Origin: Gammaproteobacteria bacterium
Lineage (GTDB): Bacteria > Pseudomonadota > Gammaproteobacteria > Steroidobacterales > Rariloculaceae
DNA length: 6,053 bases
Direction of reading: 5' to 3'
Assembly (NCBI GenBank): GCA_004357505.1
Contig: SMWC01000042.1
Location: 1-6,053, forward strand
The notes under the pieces were generated by a model that was not told the origin of the DNA, ran no database searches, and saw nothing but the letters and a program-made list of their open reading frames with translations. Position 1 is the first letter of the stretch; every line of letters begins with the position of its first letter. Both the position numbers and the translations under genes were made by a program. Shown in pieces: positions 1 to 5,922 of this stretch.

Positions 1-339
1 ACCAATCCCCAATATCTTGGTATTTATCACCGGTAGCCGCAACCCATACGCGAACTTGTTCACAAAAATGAAATCTCCCTCCAATAATGTGGGCATCATC
101 GACCCGGAAGGGATCCTAAACGGCTCGAACAGGAAGGATCTGAGAACCAGTACCAGTAGAAGAACAGGAAAGAATGAACGAGCATACTCGACCACTATGG
201 GCTCATGCCCTACTGAGGAGCCTCCAGCTCCGCTCTGAGCGCCTCGCTTGAGCCGTCGCTTCTTAAGAAAAAACGCATCACCCGCCCAGATCGCTCCGGT
301 GAGGAAGGTAGCAACAACAAGTAGCAATGCGAAGTCCAA
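1..339 (-). CDS. lepB: Signal peptidase I (leader peptidase), N-terminal part, cut by window edge
   Basis: LepB is the inner-membrane serine protease that removes signal peptides from exported proteins. Only the first 113 codons lie in the window. The reading frame gives a first membrane segment (about residues 3-20), a basic cytoplasmic loop (KKRRLKR, 26-32), a second membrane segment (about 56-72), and the family signature PSGSMMPTL, where Ser80 is the expected nucleophile. This is followed by GDFIFVNKFAYGLRLP, a classic LepB stretch. The catalytic lysine lies beyond the edge. The start is read as TTG at 339-337: an in-frame TAA lies two codons upstream, no ATG or GTG fits the expected N-terminus, and an AGAGG Shine-Dalgarno sequence lies 10 bases upstream. 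A second TTG at 327 is possible. The gene begins 46 bases after lepA, the common lepA-lepB arrangement. Identity is seen directly in the motif; the exact start is inference. Confidence 0.95.
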   Translation of the reverse strand, partial: MDFALLLVVATFLTGAIWAGDAFFLKKRRLKRGAQSGAGGSSVGHEPIVVEYARSFFPVLLLVLVLRSFLFEPFRIPSGSMMPTLLEGDFIFVNKFAYGLRLPVINTKILGIG

Positions 340-385
340 CGGGAGTTATCCTCTTTCTAACATCTGGGCCGCTGCGGAGTATTGG

Positions 386-2179
386 TCATTTTCTGTCGCC
401 CTGCAATACAGCCAGGAAGGCCGCCTGAGGTATTTCAACCGCACCGAACTGCTTCATCCTGCGCTTGCCGGCCTTCTGCTTTTCAAGAAGCTTGCGTTTC
501 CGGGTGACATCCCCACCGTAAAGTTTCGCCGTGACATCCTTGCGCAGCGCCTTGATCGTGCTCCGCGCAATTATCTGTGCGCCGATCGCCGCTTGAATAG
601 CGACCTCAAATAGCTGCCGGGGGATGATTTTCCGCAGCGTTTCTACAAGTTGTCGCCCGCGCCTGTCCGCCACATCTCGATGCACAATCATCGACATCGC
701 ATCGACGCGTTCCTTGTTAATCAAGATATCCATCCTTACGAGCGCCGCGGGCTCAAAGCGAACGAACCGATAGTCAAAGGATGCGTAGCCGCGACTGACA
801 GACTTCAATTTATCGAAGAAATCCAGTACAACCTCTGCCAGTGGTAATTCATAGTCGAGAGAAATCTGGTTGCCGAGATACTCGAGTCGCTTCTGCACGC
901 CGCGCTTTTCCACACAGAGCTTGATTACAGCACCGACATATCTCTGGGGCAGAAGTATGGTCGCCAGAATTATCGGTTCGCGAATTTCGTCAATCTGGTT
1001 CGGGTCGGGAAGCTGGCTCGGGTTCTCGATCTGCAAAAGCTCGCCGTCATTGGTTTGAATCTCGTAGACCACGGTAGGCGCGGTTGAAATCAACTCTAGG
1101 GCATACTCACGTTCCAGCCGCTCTTGGACGATCTCCAAGTGCAGCATGCCAAGAAAGCCGCAACGAAATCCGAGACCTAGTGTCGCGCTCCCTTCCGGCT
1201 CGAAGTGCAGCGCGGCGTCATTCAGCTGTAGCTTCTCCAGAGCATCTCGGAACGCTGCGAAATCATCAGAGTTAATCGGGAATAGACCCGCGAACACTTT
1301 GGGCTGAATACGCTTGAATCCCGGCAATGGCACGGTGCCCACTGCACCTGTCTCGCGGATCGTATCTCCAACCGGGGCCCCATGGATCTCTTTGATGCCG
1401 GCAATGATGTAACCGACTTCTCCTGCGCTCAAGACTTCCCGGTCGCTCATCTTCGGCGTGAAAACACCCAGTCGGTCAGCCGTGTAGCGACGCCCGGTCG
1501 AGCACACCTCAAGGCGTCCTCCTCGCCGAAGCGTGCCGTTGACTACCTTGACTAGCGACACGACACCGACATAGGCATCAAACCATGAATCGATGATCAG
1601 AGCCTGTAATGGCGCGTCGACGCGACCTTCTGGAGGTGGAATGGCCGTGATAATTTGCTCGAGAAGTTGCGTAATGCCTGCACCGGTCTTCGCGCTAATA
1701 CACAACGCGTTCTGGGCATCGATACCGATGATCTCCTCAATCTCTTGAATGACCTTCTGCGCGTCGGCCGCAGGGAGATCCATCTTGTTGATGACTGGGA
1801 CAACATCGAGGCCCTGCTCTATCGCCGTATTACAGTTAGCCACGCTCTGCGCTTCAACACCCTGGGTCGCGTCCACAATGAGTAACGCCCCTTCACAGGC
1901 GGCTAGGGAGCGCGAGACCTCATAGGCAAAATCCACATGCCCCGGCGTATCGATCAGGTTCAACTGATACGTCTGACCGTCCTGTGCGTCGTAGTTCAGG
2001 GAGACGCTCTGCGCCTTGATCGTGATCCCCCGCTCCCGCTCCAGATCCATGGAATCGAGTACCTGGTCAGCCATCTCCCGGTCACTCAATCCCCCACAAA
2101 TCTGAATAAAACGATCCGCGAGCGTCGATTTCCCATGGTCGATATGGGCGATAATCGAGAAATTTCTAATCCGCTTCAT
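386..2179 (-). CDS. lepA: Elongation factor 4 (LepA), ribosome-associated translational GTPase
   Basis: EF4/LepA binds the ribosome and can back-translocate it or affect initiation, depending on the study. It partitions between cytoplasm and inner membrane. The 597-residue protein is full length for the family. GTPase motifs are all present: P-loop AHIDHGKST (11-19), switch I GITIK (51-55), DTPGH with catalytic His81 (77-81), NKMD (131-134) and SAK (162-164). Beta-barrel and EF-G-like domains III and V follow. The LepA-specific C-terminal domain ends in RRMKQFGAVEIPQAAFLAVL, the usual tail. The ATG at 2179 overlaps the TGA of the upstream CxxC gene in an ATGA, so translation is probably coupled; no strong separate Shine-Dalgarno sequence is visible. 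lepB follows after 46 bases. There is no sign of truncation or frameshift. Confidence 0.98.
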   Translation of the reverse strand: MKRIRNFSIIAHIDHGKSTLADRFIQICGGLSDREMADQVLDSMDLERERGITIKAQSVSLNYDAQDGQTYQLNLIDTPGHVDFAYEVSRSLAACEGALLIVDATQGVEAQSVANCNTAIEQGLDVVPVINKMDLPAADAQKVIQEIEEIIGIDAQNALCISAKTGAGITQLLEQIITAIPPPEGRVDAPLQALIIDSWFDAYVGVVSLVKVVNGTLRRGGRLEVCSTGRRYTADRLGVFTPKMSDREVLSAGEVGYIIAGIKEIHGAPVGDTIRETGAVGTVPLPGFKRIQPKVFAGLFPINSDDFAAFRDALEKLQLNDAALHFEPEGSATLGLGFRCGFLGMLHLEIVQERLEREYALELISTAPTVVYEIQTNDGELLQIENPSQLPDPNQIDEIREPIILATILLPQRYVGAVIKLCVEKRGVQKRLEYLGNQISLDYELPLAEVVLDFFDKLKSVSRGYASFDYRFVRFEPAALVRMDILINKERVDAMSMIVHRDVADRRGRQLVETLRKIIPRQLFEVAIQAAIGAQIIARSTIKALRKDVTAKLYGGDVTRKRKLLEKQKAGKRRMKQFGAVEIPQAAFLAVLQGDRK

Positions 2180-2412
2180 AGGGAAGCCAAGTAGGCTTCG
2201 ACAGCTTCGACATCGAGTGGATAGGTCGACAACTCTCGCCCCTGCGCCACAAGTACCGGAATTCTCAGCCCGTAGCGCTTCTTCAAGGCTAAATCGCCGT
2301 CAATATCGACGATCCGAACGTCTGCCCGGTTTTGAAGTAGCGACACCAAGCTTTCGGCTAACTCCTCGCAAAGGTGGCATCCCGGACGGCTGTAGAGCTG
2401 TAGCCTTGTCAC
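2176..2412 (-). CDS. Small glutaredoxin/thioredoxin-fold CxxC protein (DUF836/glutaredoxin 2-like)
   Basis: This 78-residue protein starts with a beta strand (LQLYS) running into PGCHLC, a CxxC redox motif with cysteines at residues 12 and 15. A helix (EELAESLVSLL) follows, then a second strand (VRIVDID), then a YGLRIPVLV segment whose Pro52 sits where thioredoxin folds carry the cis-proline, then a C-terminal helix. This is the compact layout of the DUF836/glutaredoxin-like family; a dithiol reductase or thiol-transfer role is inferred, and the substrate is unknown. The frame is open further upstream to 2523, but the start is taken as GTG at 2412-2410: it overlaps the rseC TGA as GTGA, and the codons before it give no glutaredoxin-like sequence. 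The stop overlaps the lepA ATG as ATGA. The gene is thus coupled on both sides within the sigma-E operon. Confidence 0.88.
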   Translation of the reverse strand: MTRLQLYSRPGCHLCEELAESLVSLLQNRADVRIVDIDGDLALKKRYGLRIPVLVAQGRELSTYPLDVEAVEAYLASL

Positions 2413-2816
2413 GGCCCGGGGACGACCCGGAGCTCGTCCAATGTCGTCATCTCGAGCCGACGATGCCACGCCGGCGTAACGACTAGCGTGCCGGAAAAGC
2501 CGATCACCGCACCGATAAGGCAACTCAGATCGCTACTACCTACCAGCGAGCCTGCCAGGCCGCCGAGCACCAGCATTGCCCATGGCAGTCCGTGTAAAAG
2601 AACGGCACCGAGTAAGATGTAGCGTACCGGTAGCGAGACGAGCACAGTTTCACCAACCGTCAGCGGAGTCGTCGCCCGGAGTCGAAGTTCACCCACCTTG
2701 GGTGTGCGAAACCAGGCGCAGGAACCTTCACATCCCCGACAGCGGGGTGCCGGGAGAAATTCAACGTCGACGAGAGCCCCAGCGTGCACGGCACGGACTC
2801 GAGCCCGCGCAGTCAT
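2409..2816 (-). CDS. rseC: RseC/MucC family inner-membrane protein of the sigma-E operon
   Basis: RseC is a small inner-membrane protein encoded with sigma-E. In E. coli it is a mild positive modulator of sigma-E and is linked to the Rsx/SoxR-reducing system. Here the protein (135 residues) has an N-terminal beta-rich part (ARVRAVHAGALVDVEF), a cysteine cluster CRGCEGSC (cysteines at 26, 29 and 33), then two hydrophobic segments (about 66-90 and 97-114) and a short C-terminal tail, matching family architecture. The start is chosen as the ATG at 2816. GAGG stands 5 bases upstream, and the spacing to the first beta strand matches E. coli RseC. An in-frame ATG at 2834 with GAGG 10 bases upstream would add six residues. 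The stop overlaps the GTG of the CxxC gene. The gap from rseB is 42-60 bases, with no terminator seen. Confidence 0.87.
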   Translation of the reverse strand: MTARARVRAVHAGALVDVEFLPAPRCRGCEGSCAWFRTPKVGELRLRATTPLTVGETVLVSLPVRYILLGAVLLHGLPWAMLVLGGLAGSLVGSSDLSCLIGAVIGFSGTLVVTPAWHRRLEMTTLDELRVVPGP

Positions 2817-2876
2817 GCATTCCTCAGAATTCATGACCGTTGAACCTCACGTGGAGCCGGCTGGCGCAGTTGTCTA

Positions 2877-3839
2877 TTACTGCGCCCTAAGAGATGTTGC
2901 GATCGTTTCCACGGTCCGCCTCGGCACCTCGCCTACCGCAGTTACCTGACGACCGTTGAGAGTTAGCGTGAAAGTGTTCGCGCTACCGACCCGGAAATGA
3001 CCCGCTGCGAACTCTGGCTTGCTCTTGGGATCCTCGATAAAGACAGAGACTGTGGCAAGACCATCAGAATAGACCAGATGCTCGACAGGATACTGAGATC
3101 CGGCGATCGGTCCATGCGTCGCGACCGAAAGCTGAAACCCCTCAGGAAGACGCGCAGCCCGCAGACGCAGAGTATCTTCCGTCCGGACTACCATGGCTGG
3201 CGGGCGGAACATCGTGAAGCCCTCGGTATCAATCGTGGGCTCCAGCGCGGAACGTGGAATGGAGTCGGAAATTTCGAGCTGCGTAAACAAAATCTGCTCC
3301 AGGATGTTGCCCTGCCCGTCGACAAGTTGCGATTTCAGAGGCATCGCCGTTTCCTGATCCAACCAAAGCATGTAGCCGTAGCGAAATCCGTCTTTTGGTT
3401 TGATACTCACGATCTGGGTTTGACGCCCGATGACTCGAGCACTCTGATGGAGAGTGAATTCATAATGGCGGCGTAACTCGTCGGAGTAGTTTGGCAAAGC
3501 TGAAACCAAAGGATTCACATCCCGGCGTTCTTCCAACAAGACGGCACGACGATCCGGCAGTATGCACTGCACTTCATCCCCGTTACGAATAATCTCGCGC
3601 GCAACACCGTCCAACGCGAGAATACGCTCACCAATTCGTCCGTCGTCGTTGAGATGAGTAATGTGCAGCGTTTCAGCGTCACCTCCCTGCATATGCACGA
3701 AGGTTCCCTGGTAGCTTAACTCCTCAACGGCATGGCTCATGCGCGTCAGCCAGTCTTCAGCGTCTTGGGCCGCGGCCGTCAACGTTGTCACACTGATTGC
3801 CAGCCAGACGGCCGGAATGAACACTGTGCGCCCCAGCAT
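2877..3839 (-). CDS. rseB: Periplasmic sigma-E regulatory protein RseB (MucB)
   Basis: RseB binds the periplasmic part of RseA and blocks its cleavage by DegS. It is released when it senses mislocalised lipopolysaccharide or lipoprotein intermediates. The 320-residue length matches E. coli RseB closely. A signal peptide is clear: MLGR, a hydrophobic core (VFIPAVWLAISVTTLT), then an AAA|Q site after residue 24, so the mature protein is about 296 residues. The N-terminal LolA-like domain (about 27-205) starts DWLTRMSHAVEELSYQGTF, typical of the family, and includes GYMLWLDQETAMPLKS. The C-terminal MucB/RseB domain covers about 215-318 (RLPEGFQLSV, HLVYSDGLATVSVFIE, and near the end VTAVGEVPRRTVETIA). 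The ATG comes 5 bases after the rseA TAA, and a TAAGG overlapping that stop codon serves as the ribosome site at short spacing, suggesting coupling to rseA. Confidence 0.96.
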   Translation of the reverse strand: MLGRTVFIPAVWLAISVTTLTAAAQDAEDWLTRMSHAVEELSYQGTFVHMQGGDAETLHITHLNDDGRIGERILALDGVAREIIRNGDEVQCILPDRRAVLLEERRDVNPLVSALPNYSDELRRHYEFTLHQSARVIGRQTQIVSIKPKDGFRYGYMLWLDQETAMPLKSQLVDGQGNILEQILFTQLEISDSIPRSALEPTIDTEGFTMFRPPAMVVRTEDTLRLRAARLPEGFQLSVATHGPIAGSQYPVEHLVYSDGLATVSVFIEDPKSKPEFAAGHFRVGSANTFTLTLNGRQVTAVGEVPRRTVETIATSLRAQ

Positions 3840-3844
3840 TTGCC

Positions 3845-4462
3845 TTAATCCTCAGCAGGCACCGTATCGATCACACGCCAGACGTCCTGACCGCTGACGA
3901 CACTAGCGTAGATGGATCGGCGCCCGATTCCGATCGCGACCTCACCGTGGCGAACGAGATAGTTGGTACGGAGTATGGTCGGCTGGAACATTTGCTCGGC
4001 GCCGCTGAGAGCGATGCCGGCATCCTGAGGAACCACATAACTTAGTGCAAGATTATTCGGATCCCCGGTAATGGTCTGCTGCTCAGCCATGACCGGTTCG
4101 CCGTCGCCCGGGCTGGACTGGGAGCTATAGTTCAGGGCCAACAGCCCTAACACAGCTACACTTGCGGCAATACCCGTTCCCAATACGGGTCGAATCATGC
4201 GCACTGCCCAGCTTGGATAGTCTGCAGCCGATCTCACAGACGAGTTCACCCCACCGAGGGCTTGCCGTAACCGATCGCGCAAAACATCCGGGTCCGGACC
4301 GAGTAGTTCGCCGCGTAGAGCCGCACCGATAACAGCGAAACGCGCGACCCTCTCACGGGATTCAGAGTCGCGCTCGAGCCGCCGTACCAGGAACTCGCAC
4401 TCCTCCGAGGAGAGTTCATCGTCGGTAAAAGCCGAAATCTGGTCCTGGATCTGTCCTGTCAT
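3845..4462 (-). CDS. rseA: Membrane anti-sigma-E factor RseA (MucA type)
   Basis: RseA holds sigma-E at the inner membrane until DegS and then RseP cleave it. The 205-residue protein has a cytoplasmic sigma-binding part (1 to about 88) opening with QISAFTDDELSSEECEFLVRRLERD and the FAVIGAALRGE helix, both typical of RseA N-terminal domains. One membrane segment follows (about 93-110, VLGTGIAASVAVLGLLAL). The periplasmic tail runs from about 111 to 205 and contains NYLVRHGEVAIGIGRRSIYASVV, resembling the MucA/RseA C-terminal region that RseB recognises. Type II topology with a positive inner flank (VRMIRP) is seen. The protease cut sites cannot be placed from sequence alone. The gene lies 53 bases after rpoE and 5 bases before rseB. 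Its own Shine-Dalgarno sequence is weak (TAGAG), in the loop of a small hairpin described separately. Confidence 0.95.
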   Translation of the reverse strand: MTGQIQDQISAFTDDELSSEECEFLVRRLERDSESRERVARFAVIGAALRGELLGPDPDVLRDRLRQALGGVNSSVRSAADYPSWAVRMIRPVLGTGIAASVAVLGLLALNYSSQSSPGDGEPVMAEQQTITGDPNNLALSYVVPQDAGIALSGAEQMFQPTILRTNYLVRHGEVAIGIGRRSIYASVVSGQDVWRVIDTVPAED

Positions 4463-4464
4463 AG

Positions 4465-4479
4465 CTAGTCTCTAACTAG
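4465..4479 (-). other. Small inverted repeat at the rseA start (CTAGT-5-ACTAG)
   Basis: A perfect 5-bp inverted repeat with a 5-base loop lies two bases upstream of the rseA ATG. On the mRNA strand the loop reads UAGAG, the only Shine-Dalgarno-like stretch near this start, about 7 bases upstream of the ATG. The pairing is seen directly; a role in tuning the RseA:sigma-E ratio is inference. A five-pair stem is weak and could be chance. Confidence 0.3.
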
Positions 4480-4515
4480 TCGCTCTGAACTTATCAATAT
4501 AGCCTTGACTGACCA

Positions 4516-5103
4516 CTAAAGTAACGGACTAATTCGTTTGTCAATCGCTTCTCGTGCCCTGAAGATTCGCGAGCGAACTGTACCCACGGGACACTCCATT
4601 GTCTGCGCAATCTCGTCATAGCTCATTCCCTCTATCTCGCGGAGAAGGATGGCTGTTCGCAAGTCTTCAGGCAAATCATGCATCGCCTTATTGATAGTCT
4701 GGCGGAGCTCCTCCGACAGCGTCAACCCTTCCGGCGTATCTAGGTCTTTGAGCTTCGCAAAGACTTCATATTGCTCTGGATCCTGAAGATCCAGAGCATA
4801 GTACGCAGGTCTTCGTCCTGCTGCTACCAGGTGGTTCTTCGCCGTGTTAATCGTGATCCGATAAAGCCATGTATAAAACGCGCTGTCTCCGCGGAACGAC
4901 GGCGCTGCCCGATAGGCCTTCAGAAAGGCCTCCTGAGCAACGTCGAGCGCCTCGGACGGATCTCTCACGTACCTCATGATCAGCTTAATAATCTTATGCT
5001 GATACTTGATCACCAATAGATCGAACGCCGACCTATCACCCTGCTGCACCCGCCGTATCAGCGCCAAATCAGAGACGCGGTCACTGGGCGCACGCTCTGT
5101 CAT
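4516..5103 (-). CDS. rpoE: RNA polymerase sigma-E factor (ECF sigma, RpoE/AlgU)
   Basis: Sigma-E directs RNA polymerase to envelope-stress promoters. The start at 5103 gives 195 residues, against 191 in E. coli. Region 2 carries GDRSAFDLLVIKYQHKI, EALDVAQEAFLKAYRA and FRGDSAFYTWLYRITINTAKNHLVAAGRRP, nearly identical to the family core. Region 4 carries LSEELRQTI, LPEDLRTAILLREIEGMSYDEIAQTM and the helix-turn-helix CPVGTVRSRIFRAREAID. The frame also has an ATG at 5136 (206 residues), but that start has no Shine-Dalgarno sequence and its extra 11 residues (MGSIEEQSTAS) do not resemble the family N-terminus. The chosen ATG has GAGGAG 15 bases upstream, a wide spacing, so the start is not settled. 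Family identity is certain. The next gene, rseA, begins 53 bases downstream. Confidence 0.97.
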   Translation of the reverse strand: MTERAPSDRVSDLALIRRVQQGDRSAFDLLVIKYQHKIIKLIMRYVRDPSEALDVAQEAFLKAYRAAPSFRGDSAFYTWLYRITINTAKNHLVAAGRRPAYYALDLQDPEQYEVFAKLKDLDTPEGLTLSEELRQTINKAMHDLPEDLRTAILLREIEGMSYDEIAQTMECPVGTVRSRIFRAREAIDKRISPLL

Positions 5104-5125
5104 GGACGCGGTTGACTGCTCCTCG

Positions 5126-5153
5126 ATAGACCCCATATCGCACCAGAAGTTCT
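5126..5153 (-). promoter_or_regulatory. Candidate sigma-E promoter overlapping the upstream rpoE ATG
   Basis: On the minus strand AGAACTT (5153-5147), one mismatch from the sigma-E -35 consensus GGAACTT, is followed after exactly 16 bases by TCTAT (5130-5126), four of five against the -10 TCTRA. Sigma-E commonly transcribes its own operon, so the location is sensible. Transcription would begin around 5119, which removes the ATG at 5136 from this transcript and leaves only about 15 bases before the ATG at 5103. That short leader is a weakness of the call. The box match is seen; function is inferred. Confidence 0.3.
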
Positions 5154-5273
5154 GCCAATTCTGGGAAGTAGACCCGGTTTAGAGGCGTTTTGTGACGGGA
5201 TTGAACTTAAGACGTATTCTAACAGCCTAGCGGAGGCCGGGCGTGGACTCACGGACGAAGCTACTGCATCAGT
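5137..5273. other. Intergenic region between ygfX and rpoE
   Basis: This is the longest gap between genes in the window (about 137 bases to the upstream rpoE ATG, 170 to the preferred one). It carries the extended -10 candidate, most of the sigma-E-like box, and a weak stem (CGGCCT/AGGCTG, 5223-5239, one G-U pair, 5-base loop) with no T-run after it on the minus strand. No open frame or RNA gene is supported. It is the natural place for the control region of the rpoE operon. Confidence 0.6.
5216..5224 (-). promoter_or_regulatory. Candidate extended -10 (sigma-70) promoter upstream of rpoE
   Basis: On the minus strand TGTTAGAAT gives a TGn extension plus TAGAAT, five of six against TATAAT. 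It is placed about 113 bases before the rpoE ATG at 5103 and 50 bases after the ygfX stop. No good -35 hexamer stands 16-18 bases upstream. An extended -10 can act without one, but a nine-base match can also arise by chance. It would provide basal rpoE transcription independent of the sdh operon. Confidence 0.25.
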
Positions 5274-5735
5274 TCACGGCATTGGTCCGTTGTTCCCTGG
5301 CACCGCCGGTAGCCGCCGAAAGACCGCCTGCAAAGCCCGCCAGTCTTGCGTATGGAACTGATCGCGGAGTAGCAGAACCGTCAGTGTCCCCTGCCCATCG
5401 TGCAGGATCAAACGGATCCACCAGCTTGCGTAGCGCGTTCCGGACCTCAGCCGGAGCGCGCTGCGGCCAAGCTCAGGAGCCGCCCACAACCCGTTTGGAT
5501 ATCTGATTAGGACGGGCGAGAATGCAGGCGCCTGTCTCAGCCAATGACCGCCGAGCGCGCCTAGGAGAAACCACCGGATCGACCACGACATCGGCACAGC
5601 GATGATGCCGGCCGCGGCCACCCCGTGCAGCAGCCACCACCAAACTACCAGTGCTCGAGAACGCCGCGGCCTAAGAATGAAACTCCGTTCTGATCCGGCT
5701 GAGCAGGGCTTCAACGTTCGCGTCGGTGGCGTCAT
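5274..5735 (-). CDS. ygfX: YgfX/CptA-like small inner-membrane protein encoded with SdhE
   Basis: The product resembles YgfX, a small membrane protein paired with sdhE (ygfY) in E. coli. It has been proposed as a toxin acting on the cytoskeleton and as a pigment-related partner of SdhE; its real role is debated. Read from the ATG at 5735 it has 153 residues: a basic N-terminus, hydrophobic segments at about 28-47 (ALVVWWWLLHGVAAAGIIAV) and 50-64, an LIRYPNGLWAA strand, and a C-terminal LLLRDQFHTQDWRALQAVFRRL matching the W-R-x-L pattern that closes YgfX proteins. The start is uncertain. The family N-terminus would fall near the sdhE stop, where the frame has no ATG, GTG or TTG; the ATG at 5735 lies 65 bases inside sdhE. 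An ATT at 5678 with GGAG four bases upstream would give 134 residues. Family assignment is moderately firm; function is not inferable. Confidence 0.8.
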   Translation of the reverse strand: MTPPTRTLKPCSAGSERSFILRPRRSRALVVWWWLLHGVAAAGIIAVPMSWSIRWFLLGALGGHWLRQAPAFSPVLIRYPNGLWAAPELGRSALRLRSGTRYASWWIRLILHDGQGTLTVLLLRDQFHTQDWRALQAVFRRLPAVPGNNGPMP

Positions 5736-5916
5736 ACCGTCCGAGAAGATAGGCATGCAGCTCCGGGTCCGGAAGCTCCAGAAGTGCCTCAAACCGAACC
5801 TTATCGTCAACCGATAACGACTCGTAAGATGTCTGCAGAAAGTTAGTCAGTATTGCGTCCAACTCCCGCATTCCCCGGCGGCAGCGCCAACGCAACTTGG
5901 CGACTTCGGCGAGCAT
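5671..5916 (-). CDS. sdhE: SdhE, FAD assembly factor for succinate dehydrogenase (YgfY/CptB family)
   Basis: SdhE is a small cytoplasmic protein that promotes covalent attachment of FAD to the flavoprotein SdhA. The 81-residue product has the family core KLRWRCRRGMRELDAIL, with the functionally important RGxxE motif at residues 14-18, then FLQTSYESLSVDDKVRFEALLELPDPELHAYLLGR, the five-helix SdhE pattern with its conserved DPEL. The ATG at 5916 is preferred because the next Met (residue 16) lies inside the RGxxE motif. It begins 6 bases after the sdhB stop, without an obvious Shine-Dalgarno sequence, which suggests translation coupled to sdhB. Direct linkage to sdhB fits its job in complex II maturation. 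Its 3' end overlaps the ygfX frame. Confidence 0.95.
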   Translation of the reverse strand: MLAEVAKLRWRCRRGMRELDAILTNFLQTSYESLSVDDKVRFEALLELPDPELHAYLLGRYDATDANVEALLSRIRTEFHS

Positions 5917-5922
5917 GCGGCA

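Noticed and set aside
248..613. Plus-strand open frame of 121 codons
   Set aside because: It lies antisense to the start of lepB and the end of lepA, both firmly identified by conserved motifs; its translation is low-complexity and basic with no recognisable domain.
2413..2523. N-terminal extension of the CxxC protein to an ATG at 2523
   Set aside because: The extra 37 residues are encoded inside rseC and look like an out-of-frame translation (many Arg and Asp, no fold). The GTG overlapping the rseC stop gives a normal glutaredoxin-like N-terminus.
2997..3476. Plus-strand open frame of 159 codons antisense to rseB
   Set aside because: rseB is a complete recognised gene with a signal peptide. 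The plus-strand translation is rich in Arg and has no family features, as expected for a shadow frame in GC-rich coding DNA.
4463..4515. Promoter for rseA (TTGATA -35-like, TATATT -10-like) in the rpoE-rseA gap
   Set aside because: TTGATA pairs at 17 bases only with TAGAGA, a poor -10 lying almost on the ATG; TATATT has only a 2/6 -35 (TTACTT) at 17 bases. Co-transcription with rpoE explains the arrangement.
5223..5239. Stem CGGCCT/AGGCTG after ygfX as a terminator
   Set aside because: The stem is six pairs with one G-U, and on the minus strand it is followed by TTAGAATACG rather than a T-run, so an intrinsic terminator is not supported.
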